64,000 nt of DNA from Anaerolineaceae bacterium (GCA_002699585.1 PABP01000014.1:845991-909990), one strand, 5' to 3'; positions 8,334-17,380 are shown, counted from the stretch's first letter. The notes: a model not told the origin generated them from the letters alone. Numbers and translations are program-made.

Positions 8334-9310
8334 AGTAAGCTGATGCCTTTCATGTGGCTTTCTAACTCGGTCCAATCGTGTTCATCCTGCTCGGCATCAT
8401 CTGCGCCGTACAGGATGCGTTCCCCGAACTCGACCACTTCCTGCAAATCCCATTCGAGCTGGTAATAATGCAGGACGCGTGCGTCCATGTCGGGATAGTC
8501 CATCATGTTTTGATAGTTGTCCATCGCCATCGGCCACTGCCGCAGATGGAACAGATCGCGCTCTGGCGGGGCCATAATCGGCGCATCCCAGTCGATCAGG
8601 TACACATTGTCATCCGGGGAGACGATCACGTTGCCGCTGCTGGGGTCGCCATGACACAGCACGAAATTGTCGTTGAGGTCAGCGTCACTACGCAGCACTT
8701 TGGCCAACGCCGCGAACTGCGCCGCCATCTTCTTGAGCTTGGGATAGGCTTGTTGCAGCGCATCGACAGTTTGCTGCTGCCAGCGATTGAATGTGCTCTG
8801 GCCCTCTGCTGCCTGTATCTCGCGGAAAATATCGCCAAGTTTGCGCGCAAAGCGCAGCGAAAAACGCTCTACAGGTGGACGTTCATCGGCGTGTAATTTG
8901 CAGCGGTGCAGGGTCGCCACCAGCGAACCAAGCTTGCGTTGATGCAGGTCACTGAGCGTCATGTCATAGGCGGGCGTGCCCTCGATATACGGTACAACAA
9001 TCGCGTCATAATCGCCCAGGGTATTGATGTAGTCGCCGCTGGTCGCCCGCAGGGGCGGCGCACTAATCTGGCGGATGCCGTAGTCATAATACAGGGCCAT
9101 ATGCGTGTTGATGATCTGCTGGGTAAAGCTGCCCCCGCATAAATCTGGCTGCTTCAACTTGAGCACGTAGGCGGCATCAAACGTGTGGATATGATAAATC
9201 CACCCGCATTCCCCATAGGGTAAAAAGCGTGCGCGCTCCGGTTTGATCTCGTAAAGCGTGACGAGCCAGCGCGCAAGCTGTCGCTTATCAATGTTGGCCT
9301 GTGTTTTCAT
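8330..9310 (-). CDS. APH-family small-molecule kinase
   Basis: Aminoglycoside-phosphotransferase-fold kinase that phosphorylates a small molecule with ATP. The Brenner box reads LCHGDPSSGNVIV (catalytic Asp) and the metal-binding motif follows as YLIDWDAP. The ATG at 9310 (MKTQANIDKRQLARWL) is chosen because TACAAT (9318-9323 on the complementary strand) ends 7 bases before it, as in a leaderless transcript. ATGs at 9334 and 9388 are also in frame. The last bases overlap the start of the PLP-enzyme gene, so the two are translationally coupled. A shared pathway, for example homoserine-type phosphate chemistry, is possible but unproven. Confidence 0.75.
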   Translation of the reverse strand: MKTQANIDKRQLARWLVTLYEIKPERARFLPYGECGWIYHIHTFDAAYVLKLKQPDLCGGSFTQQIINTHMALYYDYGIRQISAPPLRATSGDYINTLGDYDAIVVPYIEGTPAYDMTLSDLHQRKLGSLVATLHRCKLHADERPPVERFSLRFARKLGDIFREIQAAEGQSTFNRWQQQTVDALQQAYPKLKKMAAQFAALAKVLRSDADLNDNFVLCHGDPSSGNVIVSPDDNVYLIDWDAPIMAPPERDLFHLRQWPMAMDNYQNMMDYPDMDARVLHYYQLEWDLQEVVEFGERILYGADDAEQDEHDWTELESHMKGISLL

Positions 9311-9317
9311 AGTTTTG

Positions 9318-9323
9318 ATTGTA
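9318..9323 (-). promoter_or_regulatory. TACAAT -10 box of a probable leaderless transcript
   Basis: TACAAT on the minus strand, seven bases before the ATG at 9310, with no Shine-Dalgarno sequence between. No clear -35 box was found. Confidence 0.35.
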
Positions 9324-9461
9324 GCGTATTCCATACTGAACGGCAGTCCCGCCGAAGTACCATACGCGGCACCGTTTACGGGCCACATCCTCCCTGAAGC
9401 TGGCGTATTTCGCTGAACACATATCTATTTTTAGGTAGATGCTTCTTTTGTTACATTGATG

Positions 9462-10688
9462 TTATACAAGCTCATCACACAACGCAAGCAAACTATGCAG
9501 TACGACATTCGCTCCGTTGACCATATCATCCGGTGCGGTGTACTCTGCAGGGTTGTGGCTGATGCCTTCGACGGATGGCACGAACAGCATGCCCGCCAGG
9601 GCCACCTGGGCGATGCTCTGGGCGTCATGTCCAGCAAAGCTAAGGAGGCGCATGTTGCTCAGGTCGAGCTGCGAGCAGGCGCTTTCGACAGCCTCAATGA
9701 CCCTATCGTTCATGGGTGCTGGATGGATGGTGGCGGCATTTTCCACCGTCAGCGAGAGATGATCGGTATTGGTGACTTCGTGTGCCAGTTGCAGCAGGTC
9801 GGCAGCCATATCGTCCATGGCGTCGTCGCTACCATGCCGGAACTCCATCGCCAGCACGACTTCGCCCGGTACGATGTTGAACGCCCCCGGATAGGCTTCG
9901 ATCATGCCAAAATTGACCACCCCTGGCGTATAGTTGGCCATGATGTGGTCCTTGGCCCGTTGGATGAACGCCGTAGCCGCCCACAGCGCGTCAGCCCGTT
10001 CGTTCATGGGCGTGGTTCCGGCGTGGGCGGCCTGACCATAAAAATGCAGTGTATATGACCGGATGCCGACCATGGCTGTCACGACGCCAATTTCGGTGCT
10101 GCCGGCTAACAAGCGTTTGCCTTGCTCGATGTGCAGTTCCAGATAGGCGGTGATGTCATTGCGTTTGGCATTGAGCACGCCAGATTCGGTCAATCCGGCT
10201 CGGTCCAGGCTGCTGATGAAGTGTGACCGTCCCCCGCGTGGGTTTTCGAACTCGCCTGGGCTAATCTGGCCAATGACCGCGCGGCTGCCCATCAGCCCCA
10301 GGAGCGTGCCTTCTTCGTCGGTGAAGTTGACCAGCTCAATTGAAATCGGTGGCACCTTGCCGCTTTCCTTGATCGTGCGGATGGCTTCCAGGCTGGCCAG
10401 GACGCCCAACGCCCCATCGAAGCGGCCCCCATCGGGTACGCTGTCAAGATGGCTGCCCGTCAAGATGACGCGGCTGTTATCATCACCGACCAGCCGACCA
10501 TACTGATTGCCAGCCGTGTCCTGGCTGTAGACCAGTCCGGCTGCTTCAATCTGATTTTTTAACCACTCGCGCGCGGCCATATCTGGCTCGGAGAGGGCGG
10601 GCCGGGAAACACCACCTTCTTCAGTTGTTCCAAATTGTGATACCGCCTCAAAGTCGCTTAAGAATCGCTCACGATTAATCTGGAGCAT
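9462..10688 (-). CDS. M20 Zn-dependent amidohydrolase (carbamoylase/allantoate type)
   Basis: A 408-residue M20-family hydrolase of the N-carbamoyl-L-amino-acid hydrolase/allantoate amidohydrolase group, which removes a carbamoyl or ureido group. Metal ligands are visible in GSHLDSVPDGGRFDG (His and Asp), FTDEEGTLLG (catalytic Glu) and ELHIEQGKRL. The dimerisation lid includes YGQAAHAGTTPMNERADA. Length is normal. AGGACAAAACG precedes the ATG at 10688. It lies alone, divergent from xth. The exact substrate (carbamoyl amino acid, allantoate or beta-ureidopropionate) cannot be read from sequence. Confidence 0.85.
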   Translation of the reverse strand: MLQINRERFLSDFEAVSQFGTTEEGGVSRPALSEPDMAAREWLKNQIEAAGLVYSQDTAGNQYGRLVGDDNSRVILTGSHLDSVPDGGRFDGALGVLASLEAIRTIKESGKVPPISIELVNFTDEEGTLLGLMGSRAVIGQISPGEFENPRGGRSHFISSLDRAGLTESGVLNAKRNDITAYLELHIEQGKRLLAGSTEIGVVTAMVGIRSYTLHFYGQAAHAGTTPMNERADALWAATAFIQRAKDHIMANYTPGVVNFGMIEAYPGAFNIVPGEVVLAMEFRHGSDDAMDDMAADLLQLAHEVTNTDHLSLTVENAATIHPAPMNDRVIEAVESACSQLDLSNMRLLSFAGHDAQSIAQVALAGMLFVPSVEGISHNPAEYTAPDDMVNGANVVLHSLLALCDELV

Positions 10689-10875
10689 CGTTTTGTCCTA
10701 TCTTGTAGAGGTTTATTTTCTAAGAAATGAACCTATCAATAAACGCATTTCAATAGAAAGCATCAAGCTGATGATAACATGAGCTGCTATCCTTGCTGCA
10801 ATCGGATGCTGCCTGTAAGATGCTTGTATATGTTTTCGATGATAGCTTATTGATTTGATTTACTGGAGTAGAATA

Positions 10876-11643
10876 ATGCGGTTATACGCATGGAACGTCA
10901 ATGGTATACGCGCCGCCCAACGCAAGGGCTTCCTGGACTGGCTTCACTCGGAAAAGCCGGACATCCTTGGCGTGCAGGAGACCAAAGCTCGTCCTGAGCA
11001 GCTCGACGAGGAATTACGCAATCCCGAAGGTTATTATACCTACTGGGCCAGTGCCACAACCAAGAAGGGCTATAGTGGCGTCGGCCTGTATTCACGTATT
11101 GAACCCAACAACGTTTACCTGGGCCTGGACCGTGAGGAGTTCGATCAAGAAGGGCGCACCATCGTCGCGGAGTACGATGATTTTGTGTTCATCACGGCTT
11201 ACTTCCCGAACGGCAGCCGCGACCACCACCGCGTGCCTTATAAGATGAGCTATAAGGCCCACTTCTTGGATTATTGCAACAATCTGCAAAAGCAAGGCAA
11301 GCCGGTCATTTTCTGCGGTGATGTCAACACAGCCCACAACGAAATTGACCTGGCACGTCCCAAGCAAAACACGAAAACGACGGGCTTCTTGCCAGAAGAA
11401 CGCGCCTGGATGGATGATCTCGTTGGCCAGGGGTATATTGACACCTTCCGTATGCTCAACCCGGAGCTAGAAGGGGCCTATAGCTGGTGGTCGAACCGCA
11501 GCGGCGCGCGCGAGAAGAACGTCGGCTGGCGTATCGACTACTTCTTTGTCTCGCCTGACCTCAAAGGCCGCGTGGCTGATGCTAAAATTCATACCGATGT
11601 GCTCGGCAGCGATCATTGCCCCATCAGCCTGACGCTAAAATAG
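10876..11643 (+). CDS. xth: Exodeoxyribonuclease III
   Basis: AP endonuclease and 3'-5' exonuclease of base-excision repair, about 255 residues, close to the usual length. All active-site motifs are present: AWNVNGIRAAQRKGF (Asn), VQETKA (metal Glu), YSGVGLYSR, GDVNTAHNEIDLARPKQN (Asp/Asn), RIDYFFVS, and the C-terminal GSDHCPISL (catalytic Asp-His). The start is ATG 10876, seven bases after GGAG (10865-10868). An in-frame ATG at 10855 would place seven extra residues before the conserved beta strand. A paired palindrome with a T run ends the transcript at 11727-11755. Confidence 0.93.
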   Translation: MRLYAWNVNGIRAAQRKGFLDWLHSEKPDILGVQETKARPEQLDEELRNPEGYYTYWASATTKKGYSGVGLYSRIEPNNVYLGLDREEFDQEGRTIVAEYDDFVFITAYFPNGSRDHHRVPYKMSYKAHFLDYCNNLQKQGKPVIFCGDVNTAHNEIDLARPKQNTKTTGFLPEERAWMDDLVGQGYIDTFRMLNPELEGAYSWWSNRSGAREKNVGWRIDYFFVSPDLKGRVADAKIHTDVLGSDHCPISLTLK

Positions 11644-11666
11644 CGTGTAGTACGGGATATGCCATC

Positions 11667-11755
11667 GTAGGAGCACAATATATTGTGGCGTCTACTCAGG
11701 TCAAAACGTAATACGTCGCATCGTAGGGGCACGACATGTCGTGCCCTTTTTGCTG
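11667..11755 (+). repeat. Paired palindromic repeat, second copy doubles as terminator
   Basis: GTAGGAGCACAAT/ATTGTG lies at 11667-11688, CTACTCAGG at 11692-11700, and GTAG plus a perfect 20-bp palindrome at 11727-11746 followed by TTTTT. This matches the arrangement inside the gene at 3710-3788. It lies between convergent xth and the MFS gene. Confidence 0.8.
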
Positions 11756-11771
11756 CTATATACCGATGACG

Positions 11772-13001
11772 TCAGCTCTCACGTTTGCGCTTGGGCGACT
11801 TCAAGACGAAGACGAACATGAATACGGCAAAAAATCCCAGTCCACTCCAGAATAAGAAGGGCACACTTGGGCTATAATCGACAAGGCTGTTGCCGATGGG
11901 CGGTGACAGCGACCCGCCGATGTTGCGTACGGTGCTGGCGAACCCCAGCGCTGTACCGGCATACAGATATCCGACGCCCTCTACCTCCATGACGGTGGCA
12001 TTCATGATGGCCATCAGGCTGTCAAAGAAAAGCCCGGTAAAGCCGATAATCACCAGAATCAGGCCGTCAGATGTAAAGGCCAGCGCACCTATCCCCGTTG
12101 CCAATATCGTCCCAGAAATGATGAGGAATCCGCGCCGCAAACCCATGCGATCCGATAGCGTCGAAAGCGGGATGACGGCTAGCAGGCTTGCCAAAAAGAA
12201 AACCGAAAGCGCCCGGTCGGCATCTAGCTCGGCCCAACCAATCGACTTGAGGTACGTCGGCATGTAGCCCGTAAATCCCCGGAAACAGCCCGTAATCCCC
12301 AATCCAGCCAGTCCCAGTATCCAGACGTTGCGCAGCTTGACGACATGCCGCAAATTGGCCATCAGCGACGTACTGCGTGGGGCATCTTCGCTCTGGTGCT
12401 TCTTTTCTCTGCTGGTGGCGATCAGCCAGATGCCGCTGAAGACGATGGCAATCACGCCGAAGAAAATGAGAACTTGCCGCCACCCGCCGAGTGCCGGTTC
12501 GAGCACGCTGGTGCTCAAGAGGGGGCCGAGCATCAGGCCAGTAGCAAACCCGGCAGACGTGATTCCGCTGGCCATACCAAGCTGCTCGGAGGGCATCCAC
12601 TGGCGGATGACCTTGAACACGGCAACCGGAATGATGATCTGAAAAGACCCCATCAAAACGGTTGTCAGCAATAGCGTGATAAAGTCGGTAGCGAAGCCGC
12701 GCGCCAGCCCAAAAATGCCCGTCATCAGGCAGATCGTGACCAGGGTGCGGCGTGTGCCGAAGCGATCCCCCAGCGTGCCACCGATCAAGGAGAAGAAAAT
12801 CCCCGTCAGCGATTGCGCCCCCCAGATCGTTCCAATTTCCACCAGGGTCAGGTCTAGTTCCCGGCCAATGGCGGTGAACAAAGGTGGCAGGGACATGGTG
12901 GGCAAGGTGACAACAAAAAGAGGGGTGAGGGCACACAATGCCAACATCACCCAGCGATAGTTGCTCGTTTTGGGCTTTTCAACAGCAATATTAGAGGACA
13001 T
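11772..13001 (-). CDS. MFS transporter, NNP/CynX-like
   Basis: About 409 residues with 12 hydrophobic segments. The motif after helix 2 reads GGTLGDRFGTRRTLV, and the second half repeats it as STLSDRMGLRRGFL, the typical MFS internal duplication. It resembles the general anion/cyanate or sugar-acid carriers, but no substrate can be assigned. The ATG at 13001 (MSSNIAVEKPKTSNYRW) is chosen because it lies shortly before helix 1. An ATG at 13055 would add 18 residues without homology-like character. It lies downstream of the DoxX-like gene on the other side of a 60-base gap. Confidence 0.8.
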   Translation of the reverse strand: MSSNIAVEKPKTSNYRWVMLALCALTPLFVVTLPTMSLPPLFTAIGRELDLTLVEIGTIWGAQSLTGIFFSLIGGTLGDRFGTRRTLVTICLMTGIFGLARGFATDFITLLLTTVLMGSFQIIIPVAVFKVIRQWMPSEQLGMASGITSAGFATGLMLGPLLSTSVLEPALGGWRQVLIFFGVIAIVFSGIWLIATSREKKHQSEDAPRSTSLMANLRHVVKLRNVWILGLAGLGITGCFRGFTGYMPTYLKSIGWAELDADRALSVFFLASLLAVIPLSTLSDRMGLRRGFLIISGTILATGIGALAFTSDGLILVIIGFTGLFFDSLMAIMNATVMEVEGVGYLYAGTALGFASTVRNIGGSLSPPIGNSLVDYSPSVPFLFWSGLGFFAVFMFVFVLKSPKRKRES

Positions 13002-13125
13002 CCAGAGACCGTATTTTATATAAGCAGAATGGGTATGTTTCGCTATTATACCCACTGAACCCGAACTTGGATCAAAGAGGCGCTTTTTTCTAGCTCGCCA
13101 ACGGTCTTTGAATGTAATCTATGCC

Positions 13126-13668
13126 CTAGCTGTTCTGTTGTACTGGGGCTTGCGTTTTCTTCTTTAAACGGTCGCGTGATTCTTCCGCCAGGTCTTTATC
13201 TGCGACCATATTGCCGCCGCGTACCGTCGCCCCAATCACGATACCCGCGCTGATCAGCACCATATTCTTGATGATGTACTGGCCTTCCAGCGTGGGTGCA
13301 ATCGGGAACTGGGTGAAGGTTTCTGTTGGGAACAGGAAAAGTGGCGTGATCGTGCCCAGCATCTGCACGAACAACAGCAGCAGCGTGCCGCGCATGAACC
13401 AGCCCGTTATCAGCCCCAGGCCGATGAGCACTTCCCAGGCAGCCAACACCGGCAGGCTCAGCTCCGGCTGAACGATGCCGAAGGTGAGCACGTCAATCGT
13501 GCGTGCCGCCAGGTTTTCCGCTGGGCTGAGGCTGGGGAAAAATTTCAAAATGCCGAACCAAAAGAAGATGATGCCCACGCTAATGCGCAGCAGCAATACG
13601 CCGTAGTGCGCCATCCAGCGGGTGATCACATCGTCCACTTTGTTAAACCAGGTCGCCAAACCAGACAT
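13126..13668 (-). CDS. DoxX/YkgB-like integral membrane protein
   Basis: About 180 residues with four predicted helices. The first reads LLLRISVGIIFFWFGILKFF followed by SPAENLA, a signature of the DoxX/YkgB (DUF417-like) group. Members have been linked to redox or membrane stress functions, but the biochemical role is unsettled. ATG 13668 follows GAGGAC, a ribosome site, and is preferred over the ATG at 13704. The tail is charged (KDLAEESRDRLKKKTQ) and cytoplasmic. No operon partner is evident. Confidence 0.7.
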   Translation of the reverse strand: MSGLATWFNKVDDVITRWMAHYGVLLLRISVGIIFFWFGILKFFPSLSPAENLAARTIDVLTFGIVQPELSLPVLAAWEVLIGLGLITGWFMRGTLLLLFVQMLGTITPLFLFPTETFTQFPIAPTLEGQYIIKNMVLISAGIVIGATVRGGNMVADKDLAEESRDRLKKKTQAPVQQNS

Positions 13669-13814
13669 GACTGAGTCCTCTCTCAAATTTGGGCTACAAG
13701 TCATATCCAGTATAGGCGATTGTGATGCTTTTCACGATTAGAGCTAGCTAATAGCCAGCTATTGCCGATCTATGATTTGCTAATGTTGGTGGGTACAGGC
13801 TGCCTCTGTGTTGG

Positions 13815-14528
13815 CTAGGACGCTTTACAGGCTTCGCTGACGCCATGTGCGGTCGCATCCGCGCTGTTATCCACGCAGCCGACCGAACTCCAGATCACGG
13901 TATCGTCCAGCCACAGTTGGCCGCTGTTTTTGATGGCAACTTCGCCCCAACTCATGCTGAAGAAGCTGTTGCTAATCACGATTGCACCGCCTTCGTTGTA
14001 AATAGCTGCGCCGATATTGCGTCCCTCACTGATCGACGTGAAGACAACATTATCCAGCGTGACTTGGCTGCCAGGTGTCGCATAAATACCATACAGATGG
14101 CTGCGTGTTAGCTCGACAGAAACCAGCGTGAGCGAGGCATCGCTTTCTACATAGAAGAGCCGTTCAGCGTAATCGTTGCCATTGATAAACACGCGGAAAG
14201 ATCGTAATTCCGGGTTCTGGCCGACAATGGTCACATCGCCTTTGATGTTTAGCCCAGTTAGCAGTTCGATGTTTTCGTTACAGGTGAATACCAGCGGCGT
14301 GTTCATTTCGGCATAGGTATCGATCATGGTCTGCATGGTGGCCGCGTCACAGACACCATCGCGCGGGGTCAACCCACGCGGTGTGGGCTTGGCGCTGACG
14401 AGGCTTTCAGCAGGTGCTGGTACACCCAGCGCCACAATCCACCCGATGAGTAATAGCAACACGATGGCAGCAAGTAAAAACGATAGGGTTTGATGGCGTT
14501 GACCGCGCTTGGCTTTCTGTTTGCTCAT
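13815..14528 (-). CDS. Membrane-anchored right-handed beta-helix protein
   Basis: About 237 residues: a short basic N-terminus (SKQKAKRGQRHQ), one transmembrane anchor (LSFLLAAIVLLLLIGWIVAL), then an extracytoplasmic part of short beta-strand rungs (LTLVSVELTRSHLYGIYA, VTLDNVVFTS, IVISNSFFSM), as in parallel beta-helix/pectate-lyase-like repeats. Two Cys near the N- and C-ends of the domain could form disulfides. No catalytic residues are recognised, so a binding or structural role is as likely as an enzymatic one. ATG 14528 follows GAGGAAC; an upstream ATG at 14561 is less likely. Confidence 0.6.
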   Translation of the reverse strand: MSKQKAKRGQRHQTLSFLLAAIVLLLLIGWIVALGVPAPAESLVSAKPTPRGLTPRDGVCDAATMQTMIDTYAEMNTPLVFTCNENIELLTGLNIKGDVTIVGQNPELRSFRVFINGNDYAERLFYVESDASLTLVSVELTRSHLYGIYATPGSQVTLDNVVFTSISEGRNIGAAIYNEGGAIVISNSFFSMSWGEVAIKNSGQLWLDDTVIWSSVGCVDNSADATAHGVSEACKAS

Positions 14529-14676
14529 GAGTGGGTTCCTCATCCATCGACGCTCAAGCATAGTATAACGTAGTTTGTCGTTGGTATTGACGATGACGGT
14601 GGGTGTACGTGGGCCAAACGTCTGCCGTGCACCGCTTTTTTGGCGTGTTTATATTTCAGAATGAGGATGTTTTTGC

Positions 14677-14724
14677 AGGGGCAAGACACTGCCTTGCCTG
14701 GGGCTTGGCATGCCAAACCCCTAG
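14677..14724 (+). repeat. Paired GGGGC-type palindromes
   Basis: AGGGGCAAG...CTTGCC (14677-14697) is followed directly by a near-perfect palindrome GGGGCTTGG/CCAAACCCC (14700-14721) and CTAGG. The GGGG...CCCCTAG edges and the pairing place it with the palindrome family at 2.5, 3.7 and 11.7 kb. It lies in the 190-bp gap between the beta-helix and EamA genes and may also end the EamA transcript. Confidence 0.6.
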
Positions 14725-14753
14725 GTCACCCGCTTTCAGATCACGATTACAGC

Positions 14754-15935
14754 CTAGTTATCCGAGGGCCGGGGAATGTCTGTTGTGGGGTCGTGGGCCA
14801 GGATCTGCTCCAGCGCTGCCGGCGTGGGGTAGCCATTGATGCCTTGTTTAGCGCGGCCAATTGGGAAGGGGTCAATCGCCCCTGATGACGCGCCCATCAT
14901 ACGCTGAATCGCAATCATCTCCTGGGTGGTCAGGGTCGCCATGGTGCCTTGCTCGTTGTCATGCTCCTGCGTACCGAACGCGCGATGGAAGGCAATCCGC
15001 TGGAACTGTACGCTGGCCATATTGGCCACAATCAGCGCATTGGGGTTAAAACCATGCGGCAGCAGGTCACGCTGACGGATGAGCAGAATGCTTGTTACCA
15101 GCAGGGCCGTACCCAGCCATTGACCTGTCGTCAATGTCTCGCCCAGCACAACCGCCGCCAGGATCAATGCAACCGCGATTTCGGTAATGCCCAGGATAGC
15201 CGTCTGCATGCCGCCCAGGAACTTGACGCTGGCGAACATGGCCAGCCGGCTGAGCGCCGTCGTCAGGCCCAGCAGGGCAATCGGTACGATGGTGGCTTCA
15301 AACACAGGGGCGGTCATGGGTGGGCTGACGGCCAACCAGACCATCGTGACGACAACGGCCATTGTCGTCAGCGTATACAGCGTGAAGGTGAAAGCTGGCA
15401 TCTCATACAGAATATACTGGCTGAGGATGACCGTCGCCGCAAACATGAGCGCATTGGCTAGCATCAAGCCCACGCCGAGCCAGTTCAATTGGCCGCCCAA
15501 CCCGGTAATCATGGTCAGTGCCGTCATCGCCATCAGCACGCGGACGAGGGTGCGTTTGTTCGCGCGTTGGCCGCCAATCCGCGATAGCAGCACGGCAAAC
15601 GCCAGATACGAGCCATTAATCAACTGCACCAATGAGGCATCTAATAGTTCCAGACCGCCATAATAAAACAGCGACCCGATGCCATTGATGATCCCGATGA
15701 TGATACAGCCCAATAACCCCGCCGGATAAATATAGATATAGCGCCGCAAAAACAGCAGATAAAAGCCCCACAGCAGCAGCACAGCCAAAATCGTACGCAG
15801 GGCAGCTACCGTAAAACCATCAGCACCAGCATCGATTGCCAGCTTGCCGAAGATAGGTGCCACGCCCAAAAAGAGCGGTGTCGCTAAAGCTGCTGTAATG
15901 CCACCGAGTTTGGACTGTTCGGATTCATGATTCAT
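14754..15935 (-). CDS. EamA/DMT-family transporter with C-terminal extension
   Basis: A 393-residue drug/metabolite transporter: ten hydrophobic segments in two EamA halves (about residues 15-150 and 165-295), probably an inner-membrane metabolite exporter. The last ~95 residues after the final helix are hydrophilic (FHRAFGTQEHDNEQG, QRMMGASSGAIDPFPIG) and are not part of the standard fold; their role is unknown. The start codon lies 17 bases after the stop of the receiver-kinase gene, so the two are probably co-transcribed, raising the possibility that the kinase senses or controls this transport step. Confidence 0.8.
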   Translation of the reverse strand: MNHESEQSKLGGITAALATPLFLGVAPIFGKLAIDAGADGFTVAALRTILAVLLLWGFYLLFLRRYIYIYPAGLLGCIIIGIINGIGSLFYYGGLELLDASLVQLINGSYLAFAVLLSRIGGQRANKRTLVRVLMAMTALTMITGLGGQLNWLGVGLMLANALMFAATVILSQYILYEMPAFTFTLYTLTTMAVVVTMVWLAVSPPMTAPVFEATIVPIALLGLTTALSRLAMFASVKFLGGMQTAILGITEIAVALILAAVVLGETLTTGQWLGTALLVTSILLIRQRDLLPHGFNPNALIVANMASVQFQRIAFHRAFGTQEHDNEQGTMATLTTQEMIAIQRMMGASSGAIDPFPIGRAKQGINGYPTPAALEQILAHDPTTDIPRPSDN

Positions 15936-15952
15936 AGGTACGGGCTGACCTG

Positions 15953-17260
15953 CTAATTGGCTATGTCAGGTGCAAAGTCAGGGCTTAGCTTGCGATTTTT
16001 CTGTGTCATGGCATCTGGGTGTTCAATCGGTAGCTCGACAAAAAATTCGCTGCCGGGCATCGCTTCTGGATCGTGACCGTCACTCTGGACCCAGATTTTA
16101 CCTTGATGCGCTTCAATGATACCGTGACAGATCGATAGGCCCAGGCCCAATCCACCGCCACCAAAAGCGGTCTTGCTGGTCGAGTGCAGTTGAATATCCC
16201 CTGTGATGTGCATCCGCTTGAAGATGTTTGCCTGTTTTTCAGGCGCGATGCCAATGCCGGTATCGCGCACACTAAACTGGACTTTTTCTGTGTTATAGGC
16301 GCAGTTCAAATAAACCTGGCCACCGTCCGGCGTGTATTTGATGGCGTTGCTCAGCAAGTTGTTGATGGCCACGTAAATCATCTCAGGATCAACATGGACC
16401 TGGGTTGGCCAATCATACTGACGGTAGCGCAGTTGAATGTTTCGTAATTGCATGGCTTGGCTGTAATTATTAACCACATTTTGGACCAATTCGGCCATAT
16501 TGGTTTCGCGGATGTTGAGGTCAATGCGGTTGACGATGATGCGGCTGGTCGTCAGAATTTCTTCGACCACATCCTGCATACGATCGACCGAATCCGCCAG
16601 CCCGTGGAACAGCATACGGGTATTCTCATCGGCGTCCATCAAGTTGTTGAGTTCGGGGGCGTCAATCAGCAGGCGCATATAGCCTGTGATGAGCGTCAGT
16701 GGCGTGCGCAACTCGTGCGAGGCCAACTGGATAAAATCGTCTTTGGTGCGGTCCAACTCTGTGAGTTCACGGTTGCTATCTTCCAGATCCCGGATGCGGC
16801 CCTCAAGGCGGCTGACGACATCACGCAGATAGGCCATGCGCGCCATTTCGAGCTGGCCTGTATCGCTGACGACGCCATCACGGCCCCCATGCATAAAATA
16901 CTCGACATGCTCAACGATTGTATGGGGATCAATGGGTTTGTCGATAAAGCCTGTGATACCGACGGCCAAGCTCAGGGCGCGTTCTTCCATCGTGATGTTA
17001 TCGGACAGGCCCACAATCGGCGTATGGACGAAGCGGCGGTCAGACCGCAGCATGACGGCCAATTCACGCGCGGTCATATCTGGCAGGTAAATGCCCGTAA
17101 TGACCATACTGGGGCGTTCCCGGCGGGCGATGTCTAGCCCATCGACAGCTCGGCGTGCCCCTAGCAAACGATATCCCGATGCCTTCAGGCTTTCATACAA
17201 AGTCCGAACGGCAATCAGATCGTCATCGATAATAAGAATTGTATGCGGACGATTAAACAC
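15953..17260 (-). CDS. Receiver-histidine kinase with a non-phosphorylatable receiver
   Basis: A 435-residue soluble protein: receiver domain (1-125), coiled coil, HisKA (about 165-235; ASHELRTPLTLI, H182) and HATPase_c (about 285-415; NNLLSNAIKY N-box, RDTGIGI G1, GGGLGLGLSICHG G2). The kinase core is complete. In the receiver the acidic pocket (IDDD) and the conserved Lys (FIDKPID) are present, but the phospho-acceptor position reads VITGIYLPDM, Gly (G56) in place of Asp. It is therefore likely a pseudo-receiver that binds a partner or ligand rather than accepting phosphate. It lies downstream of the threonine-synthase-receiver fusion and 17 bases upstream of the EamA gene. Confidence 0.88.
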   Translation of the reverse strand: MFNRPHTILIIDDDLIAVRTLYESLKASGYRLLGARRAVDGLDIARRERPSMVITGIYLPDMTARELAVMLRSDRRFVHTPIVGLSDNITMEERALSLAVGITGFIDKPIDPHTIVEHVEYFMHGGRDGVVSDTGQLEMARMAYLRDVVSRLEGRIRDLEDSNRELTELDRTKDDFIQLASHELRTPLTLITGYMRLLIDAPELNNLMDADENTRMLFHGLADSVDRMQDVVEEILTTSRIIVNRIDLNIRETNMAELVQNVVNNYSQAMQLRNIQLRYRQYDWPTQVHVDPEMIYVAINNLLSNAIKYTPDGGQVYLNCAYNTEKVQFSVRDTGIGIAPEKQANIFKRMHITGDIQLHSTSKTAFGGGGLGLGLSICHGIIEAHQGKIWVQSDGHDPEAMPGSEFFVELPIEHPDAMTQKNRKLSPDFAPDIAN

Positions 17261-17380
17261 CGCAGTATCCAGTGTAAACTGACGAAAAGTTAAAAGCAGG
17301 ATAGGTAAGTGGAGCCTACCTTATGTCCATTATAGGCCGGAATCGGCCTGAGTTTTCAGTCACAATACTTAAGAAATCAA

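Noticed and set aside
12067..12936. 289-codon frame inside the second MFS gene
   Set aside because: Its translation is rich in His, Arg, Trp and Cys with no family features, while the overlapping frame gives a typical 12-helix transporter.
16448..17137. 229-codon plus-strand frame opposite the receiver-kinase gene
   Set aside because: The kinase motifs on the other strand are unmistakable; this frame is its antisense shadow.
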